A DNA stretch of 6,546 bases from Lachnospiraceae bacterium (GTDB lineage: Bacteria > Bacillota > Clostridia > Lachnospirales > Lachnospiraceae). The notes beneath the pieces are model-generated. The model saw only the letters and a program-made list of their open reading frames with translations, was not told the origin of the DNA and searched no databases. Within the stretch, counting starts at the first letter, position 1. Each line of letters begins with the position of its first letter. Below are positions 1 through 5,049 of the stretch, in pieces. The DNA lies in contig CAAEAB010000234.1 of assembly GCA_900753685.1 (NCBI GenBank), forward strand, positions 1-6,546, written 5' to 3'. The position numbers and the translations under genes are program-made.

Positions 1-60
1 AAGCGGTTAAGACACCGCCCTTTCACGGCGGTAACAGGGGTTCAAATCCCCTTGGAGTCA
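1..60 (+). tRNA. tRNA-Glu (anticodon UUC), 5' end cut off by window
   Basis: This is the 3' part of a glutamate tRNA. The anticodon stem CCGCC/GGCGG encloses the loop CTTTCAC, giving anticodon TTC. The T arm AGGGG-TTCAAAT-CCCCT and the acceptor 3' strand TGGAGTC with discriminator A at 60 follow. About 15 bases of the 5' end, including the 5' acceptor strand, lie outside the window. CCA is not encoded (the next bases are TCG), so it must be added after transcription. The gene sits 21 bases before a tRNA-Cys on the same strand with no promoter between, so the two are probably one transcript. Confidence 0.96.
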
Positions 61-81
61 TCGCGCGAAAGTGCATAAAAT

Positions 82-153
82 GGCGCAGTAGCCAAGTGGT
101 AAGGCAATGGTCTGCAACACCAGTACGCACCGGTTCAAATCCGGTCTGCGCCT
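82..153 (+). tRNA. tRNA-Cys (anticodon GCA), copy 1
   Basis: Complete 72-base cysteine tRNA. The 7-bp acceptor stem is GGCGCAG/CTGCGCC with discriminator T at 153. The D arm is GCC/GGC, the anticodon loop is CTGCAAC (GCA), and the T arm is ACCGG-TTCAAAT-CCGGT. The outermost anticodon-stem pair is A-G, a mismatch. CCA is not encoded. It is the second gene of a rightward tRNA cluster and is followed by hairpins at 161-188 and 218-255. It is identical over its full length to the minus-strand tRNA-Cys at 3748-3819. Confidence 0.97.
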
Positions 154-160
154 CTGAATG

Positions 161-188
161 AACCCCGGAAGGATAACTTTCCGGGGTT
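161..188 (+). terminator. GC-rich hairpin after tRNA-Cys, no U-tract
   Basis: A perfect 10-bp stem, AACCCCGGAA paired with TTCCGGGGTT, closes an 8-base loop directly after tRNA-Cys. The 3' tail is TAAAAAAATTG, A-rich rather than T-rich, so this is not a textbook intrinsic terminator on the plus strand. The minus strand offers no T-run either. It may act as a 3'-end processing or pausing structure for the tRNA transcript, with the hairpin at 218-255 doing the actual termination. Confidence 0.5.
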
Positions 189-217
189 TAAAAAAATTGT
201 AAAAGATTTATTGTAAG

Positions 218-255
218 GACGATGAGGTTCGGATAGGAGCTTCACGTCTTTTTTT
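218..255 (+). terminator. Intrinsic terminator between tRNA cluster and the C26 peptidase gene
   Basis: The 5' arm GACG-A-TGAGGTTC (218-230) pairs with GAGCTTCACGTC (237-248) in 12 pairs, including two G-T wobbles and one bulged A at 222, around the loop GGATAG. Seven Ts follow at 249-255. It most likely ends the tRNA-Glu/tRNA-Cys transcript. Because it lies only 12 bases before the ribosome binding site of the next gene, it could also act as an attenuator of read-through into that gene. Confidence 0.7.
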
Positions 256-280
256 ATTATAGGACTGGGAGGAATCAGAG

Positions 281-985
281 ATGAAAAAACCGATGGTTGG
301 AATTGTGCCTTTAGTGGACATGGAAAGAGAGAGTTACTGGATGCTTCCGGGTTATATGAAAGGATTGGAAAAAGAAGATGCTATTCCTGTCATGCTGCCA
401 TTGACATCGGATTGGAAGACGCTGAAACAGTTGGCCGAACAGCTTGATGGTTTCCTGTTCACCGGCGGTCAGGATGTCTCCCCTTCGATTTATGGGGAAG
501 AGGTTTTGAAGACTTGCGGAGAATGCTGTGAAGCTAGAGATACCATGGAACAGGAGCTCTTTGAACTGGCATGGGAGATGGACAAGCCGATTCTCGGTAT
601 TTGCCGGGGAATACAGTTGATTAACGCAGTTTTAGGGGGGACATTGTATCAGGATTTGCCGTCCCAAAGACCTTCAAGATTGGAGCACCACCAGCGCCCA
701 CCCTATGATGAACCGGTACATTCTGTTGAAATCGTAGAAAGCACACCATTACATGCCGTATTGGACGTCTCTGTGCTTCTGGTAAATAGTTATCATCATC
801 AGGCAGTCAAAAAACTGGCGCCGAATCTGAGCGCCATGGCTTATTCGACGGACGGGCTGGTCGAGGCGGTATATGCCCCTGAAAAAAGATACGTGTGGGC
901 CTTACAGTGGCATCCGGAATTTTCTTTTCTGAAGGATAGGAATAGTAAAAAGATTTTTGAAAGCTTTGTCAAAGCAATGAAATAA
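281..985 (+). CDS. Gamma-glutamyl-gamma-aminobutyrate hydrolase (PuuD)-like peptidase C26, class I glutamine amidotransferase fold
   Basis: A 234-residue soluble protein with the class I GATase layout. The oxyanion-region motif FTGGQDVSP is at residues 60-68. The nucleophile elbow GICRG is at 106-110 with Cys108 as nucleophile, and WHPEF at 210-214 supplies His211 and Glu213 of the triad. TGGxD[V/I]xP and GICRGxQ are typical of the PuuD/peptidase C26 family, whose members cleave gamma-glutamyl amide bonds, for example in gamma-glutamyl-GABA. E. coli PuuD is slightly longer (about 254 residues). There is no signal peptide or membrane segment, so it should act in the cytoplasm. The start is set by GGGAGGA at 267-273, seven bases before the ATG. 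No putrescine or GABA genes lie beside it, so the substrate cannot be named. No convincing promoter lies between the tRNA hairpins and the gene. Confidence 0.9.
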   Translation: MKKPMVGIVPLVDMERESYWMLPGYMKGLEKEDAIPVMLPLTSDWKTLKQLAEQLDGFLFTGGQDVSPSIYGEEVLKTCGECCEARDTMEQELFELAWEMDKPILGICRGIQLINAVLGGTLYQDLPSQRPSRLEHHQRPPYDEPVHSVEIVESTPLHAVLDVSVLLVNSYHHQAVKKLAPNLSAMAYSTDGLVEAVYAPEKRYVWALQWHPEFSFLKDRNSKKIFESFVKAMK

Positions 986-1002
986 TGTCTCAAATGTTCC
1001 GG

Positions 1003-1031
1003 TTGATTTTTAAAAATAAACATATTATAAT
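1003..1031 (+). promoter_or_regulatory. Sigma-A promoter of the peroxiredoxin gene
   Basis: TTGATT (1003-1008) and a perfect TATAAT (1026-1031) are separated by 17 bases of AT-rich DNA. This is a near-consensus housekeeping promoter. It begins 17 bases after the stop codon of the upstream peptidase gene, so the peroxiredoxin has its own transcription start, expected about 1038. Confidence 0.75.
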
Positions 1032-1058
1032 GAGCCTGTATACCTAAATACTTTGATT

Positions 1059-1065
1059 GGGAGGA
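1059..1065 (+). promoter_or_regulatory. Ribosome binding site that fixes the peroxiredoxin start
   Basis: GGGAGGA lies 7 bases before ATG 1073 but only 1 base before the in-frame TTG at 1067. This spacing favours the ATG as the real start and removes two residues from the longest reading frame. Confidence 0.75.
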
Positions 1066-1072
1066 ATTGAAA

Positions 1073-1753
1073 ATGAGTGAAGAAGCAAGAAGCTATTCGA
1101 TGCCATTGATTGGAGATAAAGCTCCGGAATTTACAGCGCTTACAACACAGGGAACTGTAAATTTTCCGGAAGATTTTAAGGGAAAATGGGTTTTATTTTT
1201 TTCTCATCCATCGGATTTTACACCGGTATGTACAACGGAATTTATGACTCTGGCGTCAATGGAGGAAGAATTTAAAGCGATTAATACGCAGTTGATTGGA
1301 TTGTCCGTAGATTCTCTGTATTCACATATCGCATGGATTCGGAAAATTGAAGAGCTGGAATGGAATGGCATTTCCAAACCGAAGATTAATTTCCCGGTGA
1401 TTGCCGATTTGAATATGAAGGTTTCTACAAAATATGGAATGCTTCAGCCAAATGTATCCAGTACTCAGGCGGTTCGCGCAGTGTTTATTATTGACCCTGA
1501 ATCTGTGATTCGTGCGATTATCTATTATCCGCTGACAACCGGACGTAATTTTGATGAGATTCGCCGGGCGATTGTTGCCCTTCAAAAAGCAGACGCGGAG
1601 CATTGCTCCACACCGGCCGGCTGGGTTCCTGGAAAGGATGTTATTATTCCTACGCCAACAACCTGCGAAGAGGCCGAATGTGGTATGGCAAATTGTTCAG
1701 ATAATGAGTACAGCCTTGACTGGTTCCTGCGTTTCCGCAAAGAATCAAAATAA
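1073..1753 (+). CDS. Peroxiredoxin, Prx6/AhpC-TSA family with Cys-rich C-terminus
   Basis: A 226-residue thiol peroxidase that should reduce hydrogen peroxide and organic hydroperoxides in the cytoplasm. The active-site signature PxxxTxxC is seen as P46-SDF-T50-PV-C53, with Cys53 as peroxidatic cysteine and Arg135 in AVRAVFIID as the likely catalytic arginine. The thioredoxin-fold core covers about residues 11-170. The C-terminal arm, with PAGWVPGKDVIIPTP at 181-195, is typical of the long Prx6-like peroxiredoxins of archaea and anaerobes. It ends in a cysteine cluster, C198, C203 and C208, plus C178, which could supply resolving cysteines. The ATG at 1073 is preferred over TTG 1067 because of ribosome-binding-site spacing. 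The gene is monocistronic between its own promoter and the terminator at 1788-1832. No rubrerythrin or reductase gene is adjacent, so the electron donor is unknown. Confidence 0.94.
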   Translation: MSEEARSYSMPLIGDKAPEFTALTTQGTVNFPEDFKGKWVLFFSHPSDFTPVCTTEFMTLASMEEEFKAINTQLIGLSVDSLYSHIAWIRKIEELEWNGISKPKINFPVIADLNMKVSTKYGMLQPNVSSTQAVRAVFIIDPESVIRAIIYYPLTTGRNFDEIRRAIVALQKADAEHCSTPAGWVPGKDVIIPTPTTCEEAECGMANCSDNEYSLDWFLRFRKESK

Positions 1754-1787
1754 TTAACTGCCCATTTGGGGATACATAGTGATTTGA

Positions 1788-1832
1788 GCCTGTTTGAAAG
1801 CCCGTAATAGGGATTTCAAACAGGCCCTTTTT
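1788..1832 (+). terminator. Strong intrinsic terminator of the peroxiredoxin gene, overlapping the convergent gene's 3' end
   Basis: A 12-bp perfect stem (GCCTGTTTGAAA with TTTCAAACAGGC) is extended inward by one mismatch and three C-G pairs around the loop GTAATA. The arms span 1788-1803 and 1810-1825, and TTTTT follows at 1828-1832. The T-run is on the plus strand, so it serves the peroxiredoxin mRNA best. On the minus strand the tail is TCAAATCACT, a weaker terminator. The minus-strand gene's stop codon (1816-1818) is inside the 3' arm. Confidence 0.9.
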
Positions 1833-3666
1833 GTACTGGAGAAGGTATGGTGTTGTTTGACAGACAGGAATAAAAGGCGCTGCGGGTAATGCCTGTTCCC
1901 GTATTTGGATGTCTGGACGAGTAGCATTGGTCACAGACAAAAAGCAGGATTAAAACGAGGCACAGGGGGAGAAGAATTCTGTGGGATATTTGACGTAGGA
2001 TATTATCCAATAACGGAGCCAGAACATAGACGATCAGCATGCCGCCGATGCCGAAGGTCAGCAGTCCTTCGGCGCAGATGCGGCCATGAAGGTTCAGATA
2101 ATAACCGGTATAATCCCACCAGCGTTGACCGTTGTGGGTCATTTCCAGGTAATAGCCGGTAAAATATTCAATAAAGCCGCAAAGGGTCATGGCGGAAATA
2201 AATTCCAGCGGCGGATTTTTTCTGAATTTGTTTAAAATTAATAAAATGAGAACGCTGCCTGTTCCATAAATCGGAAGCCATGGTCCATGAAGGACGCCCC
2301 GGTTGACAAATTCTCCGTAAGTGATCATATGCATACAAACTTCCCAAATCCATCCGATGAATGACAGGATAAAGAAAATGGCGATGATGGACCAGATAGA
2401 GTAATGCCGGATATAGTGGATCGTGCCGATCCATTCTCGCTTTGCATTGGATGGAAATGGGGAAAGCCGTGTCGGATAAACCCGGCCTTCGACTGCGGAG
2501 ATTTCCCGTTCGATTCGGGTGAACCGAGCCTGATATCGTTCGTAGTCCTGTTCCGCCCTGGAGTTGACAAAGACTACACCAAAAATATCGGCGATAAATT
2601 TTTCTAATCCTTTCAGCTCGCTCAGTGAGACCTGAGGACGGGAGGCTGCAGCAATGATATCAGGATAAACGTTTTCAATGGTTTTTGAATCTGCTTTCTC
2701 AAAGAGGAAGGTGTCGTTTAACATATCGGCATCTTCGATGCGCTGCTCTTTTGCAAGCTTCCGAATTTGAACATAATATTCTGTGAAAAAGGCCATGGTG
2801 TATGGATTGGTAAAAAGAATATCTGTAACGCCCAGAGTTATATTTCCGAGAATTATCCATCCGAGAAAGGAAAGCTCATGGACAAAACATTCCCATTTAT
2901 GGCCTTTCATCATCCGTCGGGACAGCCGGATAGCTCTTCGTGGAGAAATATCCGGATTCTCAGCGACAATAAAAGGTACTAAATAATAGGAATAGTGTTT
3001 GATGATGCCGCCGACGAGAGTACACCACCACAGCACTTTGAAAATACGGACAAGAAGCATGGTCTGTGCGGCCCGAAGCCAGCATTTGATTTTAAAAAGG
3101 AAGAGGAAACGGTGGCTGTGAACCTCTTCATAACAGTGGCCTTCCAAAAACATTCTCCGGGCAATGACGGGATAAACGTTAATCGTCAGAAACCATCCTC
3201 CGAAAATAATGAGCATACTGCATAGAATTAAAACGATCAGGGAAACGCTCTGGGATTGGAATATTGATTTTAATCCAACCATAATCCGGACAAAGAGAGA
3301 ACCGGAGGTCACACTGTTAATAAACATAGAAAATACGCCGCGGCTCCGTCCAAAAACGGTATTCGAGTTTGTTTTAGACTGTTCGATCATCTGACGAGTG
3401 AGACGGGCGGCCTGGGCGTCGCCCTCCTCCAGGTTGCCGGAAATAATATGGACAATGACATTTGCCAGTCCTTCTTCCGGGCCAGAGTCAAGGCTGTCTT
3501 CGGAAGTGGCTGTGATAGCTTCCGGATTGACGGAATTGACAATACTGAGGGAAGAAGCAAATTCACTGCCAATGAAGGCAGCAATGAGGCAAAGGGCGAT
3601 AAAAAGTGGATAATGCTTTTTTAAATTATGTTTAGCGCGTCGTTTTAATTCTTTTCTGTGTGACAT
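1816..3666 (-). CDS. Membrane protein joining a DUF975-like region and a CmpB-type (ABC transporter type IV) permease-like region
   Basis: A 616-residue polytopic membrane protein of unknown function. Residues 1-310 resemble DUF975. They have a basic start with AKHNLKKHY, a membrane segment at about 20-38, an acidic outer loop at about 45-90, membrane segments near 141-165, 205-235 and 264-286, and the conserved-looking RRAIRLSRRMMKGHKW (243-258). Residues 287-420 form a charged, probably cytoplasmic linker, partly helical (YERYQARFTRIEREISAVEG). Residues 424-580 resemble the putative permease family CmpB (PF06541), with hydrophobic segments near 424-441, 463-479, 488-505, 531-552 and 563-579 and the motifs GWIWEV, RGVLHGPWLPIYG and WWDYT. 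The start is ATG 3666, six bases after AAGGAG. The family usually ends soon after a HPNxGxGIT-type motif, seen here at 586-593, but this protein runs on 23 residues. It lies downstream of tRNA-Cys copy 2 with no clear promoter of its own. Family names are from memory of the motifs. Transport activity is not proven for these families. Confidence 0.82.
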   Translation of the reverse strand: MSHRKELKRRAKHNLKKHYPLFIALCLIAAFIGSEFASSLSIVNSVNPEAITATSEDSLDSGPEEGLANVIVHIISGNLEEGDAQAARLTRQMIEQSKTNSNTVFGRSRGVFSMFINSVTSGSLFVRIMVGLKSIFQSQSVSLIVLILCSMLIIFGGWFLTINVYPVIARRMFLEGHCYEEVHSHRFLFLFKIKCWLRAAQTMLLVRIFKVLWWCTLVGGIIKHYSYYLVPFIVAENPDISPRRAIRLSRRMMKGHKWECFVHELSFLGWIILGNITLGVTDILFTNPYTMAFFTEYYVQIRKLAKEQRIEDADMLNDTFLFEKADSKTIENVYPDIIAAASRPQVSLSELKGLEKFIADIFGVVFVNSRAEQDYERYQARFTRIEREISAVEGRVYPTRLSPFPSNAKREWIGTIHYIRHYSIWSIIAIFFILSFIGWIWEVCMHMITYGEFVNRGVLHGPWLPIYGTGSVLILLILNKFRKNPPLEFISAMTLCGFIEYFTGYYLEMTHNGQRWWDYTGYYLNLHGRICAEGLLTFGIGGMLIVYVLAPLLDNILRQISHRILLPLCLVLILLFVCDQCYSSRHPNTGTGITRSAFYSCLSNNTIPSPVQKGPV

Positions 3667-3708
3667 GGGGTTCTCCTTTGTAGTTCTATTTCATGTAGAA
3701 GGATAGTG

Positions 3709-3739
3709 AAAAAGGCTCGGAAACAATAATTTCCGAACC
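3709..3739 (-). terminator. Intrinsic terminator of tRNA-Cys copy 2
   Basis: Read on the minus strand, GGTTCGGAAA pairs with TTTCCGAGCC (10 pairs, one G-U wobble) around a 6-base loop, and TTTTT follows. On the plus strand the third pair becomes a C-A mismatch, so the structure is better on the minus strand, the direction of the tRNA. It starts about 8 bases past the tRNA end and lies upstream of the ribosome binding site of the membrane-protein gene, so any transcription of that gene from the tRNA promoter must read through it. Confidence 0.85.
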
Positions 3740-3747
3740 CTTTTTAA

Positions 3748-3819
3748 AGGCGCAGACCGGATTTGAACCGGTGCGTACTGGTGTTGCAGACCATTGCCTT
3801 ACCACTTGGCTACTGCGCC
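3748..3819 (-). tRNA. tRNA-Cys (anticodon GCA), copy 2
   Basis: Complete 72-base cysteine tRNA on the minus strand, with acceptor stem GGCGCAG/CTGCGCC, anticodon loop CTGCAAC and T arm ACCGG-TTCAAAT-CCGGT. It is base-for-base identical to the plus-strand copy at 82-153, including the A-G mismatch at the top of the anticodon stem. Here the gene stands alone, with its own promoter (3830-3858) and terminator (3709-3739). CCA is not encoded. The 5' and 3' flanks do not match those of copy 1, so the repeat ends at the tRNA borders. Confidence 0.97.
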
Positions 3820-3829
3820 CTGCATAAAT

Positions 3830-3858
3830 AGTATACCTTGATTTATTTTACGCGTCAA
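3830..3858 (-). promoter_or_regulatory. Sigma-A promoter of tRNA-Cys copy 2
   Basis: On the minus strand TTGACG (3858-3853) and TATACT (3835-3830) are 17 bases apart, each matching the consensus hexamer at 5 of 6 positions. The -10 box ends 10 bases before the first tRNA base, so the 5' leader is very short. It points away from the asparaginase promoter. Confidence 0.82.
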
Positions 3859-3870
3859 CCATGAATTTGA

Positions 3871-3900
3871 TTGACGTTATCCGAGTTAAGTTGTTATACT
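3871..3900 (+). promoter_or_regulatory. Sigma-A promoter of the asparaginase gene
   Basis: TTGACG (3871-3876) and TATACT (3895-3900) with an 18-base spacer. Both hexamers are identical to those of the divergent tRNA-Cys promoter. The two -35 boxes are only 12 bases apart. The expected start is near 3907, giving a leader of about 33 bases. Confidence 0.78.
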
Positions 3901-3939
3901 GGCGCTATAGGAAATGTGAACGAAGGGAAAGAAAAAGCG

Positions 3940-4941
3940 ATGAAACAGATATTATTGATAGCAACCGGAGGCACGATTGCCTCAAAATACACAGAGCATG
4001 GGTTGGCACCGAGGATTTCAGCGGAGGAGATTATTTCCTACATTCCTTCGGCGGAGGAATTCTGTCAAATAGATACCGTAGCGCCTTTTAATCTGGACAG
4101 TACAAATATCAACAGTTCCCATTGGTTGATTTTAGCCGATCTGATTGAGAAAAAATATGAGTATTATGACGGCTTTGTCATTTGCCATGGAACAGATACG
4201 ATGGCATACACGGCGGCCGCCCTATCTTATCTGATTCAGAATAATCGGAAGCCGGTGGTGATTACCGGTGCGCAGAAGCCTATTGATCTGGCAATTACGG
4301 ACGCTCGTTCCAATCTTTTGGATAGTCTCCGTTTTGCCTCCGATGACCGGGCCCACGGTGTTGTCATTGTTTTCGGCGGAAAGGTGATCGCAGGTACCCG
4401 GGCAAAGAAAATCCGTTCAAAAAGCTATAATGCTTTTTCAAGTATTAACTATCCGGATATTGCGAGCATTCATGATAATAAAATTATTTTTTATATTGAT
4501 GATAAAGAGCAAAATGTCCGGGCGCTAAAATTCAGTCATAGGATGAATCCGAGAATTTTTTTATTGAAATTGGTTCCGGGAATGAGCGGCGCTATTTTGG
4601 ATGCGCTCATTAATGATTACGATGGCGTAATTATCGAATCCTTTGGTGTGGGAGGACTTCCGAATTATGGGGATAATAGCTTTGATGATGCCATTGAACG
4701 CTGGATGAAGGCGGGAAAATTTCTCGTCATGGCGACCCAGGTGACCCATGAGGGCAGCGATATGTCTGTGTATCAGGTGGGAAAAGAATTGAAAGAACAT
4801 TTTCCTGTATTTGAATCCTATGATATGACATTGGAAGCTACAGTGACAAAAATGATGTGGGCCTTGGCAAAGACAAGGGAGAGAGAGACCTTTAAAAAGC
4901 TTTTTTATCAGACGATAAATCATGATTTATTGTTTCTATAA
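3940..4941 (+). CDS. ansA: Cytoplasmic L-asparaginase (type I, AnsA-like)
   Basis: A 333-residue enzyme that hydrolyses L-asparagine to L-aspartate and ammonia. Both catalytic-threonine motifs of the asparaginase/glutaminase family are present. ATGGTIAS at residues 8-15 holds nucleophile Thr12. HGTDTM at 83-88 holds Thr85 and Asp86. The later lysine is probably Lys157 in GTRAKKIRS, by alignment to Lys162 of the E. coli type II enzyme. There is no signal peptide, and length and sequence fit a cytoplasmic enzyme. The frame is open back to TTG 3871, but that codon is the -35 box. ATG 3940, 11 bases after the purine-rich AAGGGA, puts the first beta-strand MKQILLIATGGT where the family starts. The nad operon follows 108 bases downstream on the same strand with no visible terminator, and aspartate is the NadB substrate. 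Some glutaminase activity cannot be excluded from sequence. Confidence 0.93.
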   Translation: MKQILLIATGGTIASKYTEHGLAPRISAEEIISYIPSAEEFCQIDTVAPFNLDSTNINSSHWLILADLIEKKYEYYDGFVICHGTDTMAYTAAALSYLIQNNRKPVVITGAQKPIDLAITDARSNLLDSLRFASDDRAHGVVIVFGGKVIAGTRAKKIRSKSYNAFSSINYPDIASIHDNKIIFYIDDKEQNVRALKFSHRMNPRIFLLKLVPGMSGAILDALINDYDGVIIESFGVGGLPNYGDNSFDDAIERWMKAGKFLVMATQVTHEGSDMSVYQVGKELKEHFPVFESYDMTLEATVTKMMWALAKTRERETFKKLFYQTINHDLLFL

Positions 4942-4953
4942 TTTTTAGGAAAG

Positions 4954-4976
4954 GACAGGTGTCTTGTCAACTGTAA
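4954..4976 (+). promoter_or_regulatory. Probable NiaR (YrxA) operator in front of nadAB
   Basis: An imperfect palindrome built from ACAGGTGTC and GTCAACTGT. Compared from memory with the 23-base degenerate NiaR operator consensus published for Streptococcus pneumoniae, it fits at 20 positions; the exceptions are positions 1, 14 and 17. It covers the -35 box (4964-4969), so a bound repressor would block RNA polymerase. NiaR uses niacin as co-repressor in Firmicutes and controls NAD synthesis and niacin uptake. The regulator gene itself is not in the window. Confidence 0.75.
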
Positions 4977-4992
4977 ACAAATGTGCTATACT
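4964..4992 (+). promoter_or_regulatory. Sigma-A promoter of the nad operon
   Basis: TTGTCA (4964-4969) and TATACT (4987-4992) with an ideal 17-base spacer. The expected start is near 4999, leaving about 50 bases of leader before nadA. The -35 box is inside the proposed NiaR operator. Confidence 0.82.
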
Positions 4993-5049
4993 GAAACGAA
5001 ACCTGAAAGAACGGAAAAACGTTTTTAAATAAAGAAGGCGGAGGCAGAG

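Noticed and set aside
72..81. TGCATAAA shared by the flanks of both tRNA-Cys genes (72-79 and 3821-3828)
   Set aside because: It would suggest a direct repeat or attachment site, but the match is only 8 bases, lies in the same strand orientation while the tRNAs are inverted, and on the right it is promoter-leader sequence. Chance is enough.
1016..1037. Possible PerR box at the peroxiredoxin promoter (TTATAAT at 1025-1031)
   Set aside because: Only one half-site resembles the PerR consensus, and it coincides with the -10 box. The other half matches about 3 of 7 bases in either alignment, no better than AT-rich chance.
1322..1603. 93-codon minus-strand frame inside the peroxiredoxin gene
   Set aside because: It is antisense to conserved peroxiredoxin codons, with no recognisable motif or start signal.
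3871..3939. Upstream extension of the asparaginase from TTG 3871
   Set aside because: That TTG is the -35 hexamer of the gene's own promoter, so it would not be transcribed, and the 23 extra residues resemble nothing in the family.
4561..4923. 120-codon open frame on the minus strand inside the asparaginase gene
   Set aside because: It lies wholly opposite a well-supported enzyme gene, has no clear ribosome binding site, and its residues are rich in His, Phe and Ile as expected from reverse-complement coding. It is a shadow frame.
5010..5026. Small hairpin AACG-GAAAAA-CGTT followed by Ts in the nadA leader
   Set aside because: The stem has only four pairs, too weak for a terminator or riboswitch, and it sits next to a simple A/T palindrome. 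No conserved aptamer-like sequence is visible in the 50-base leader.
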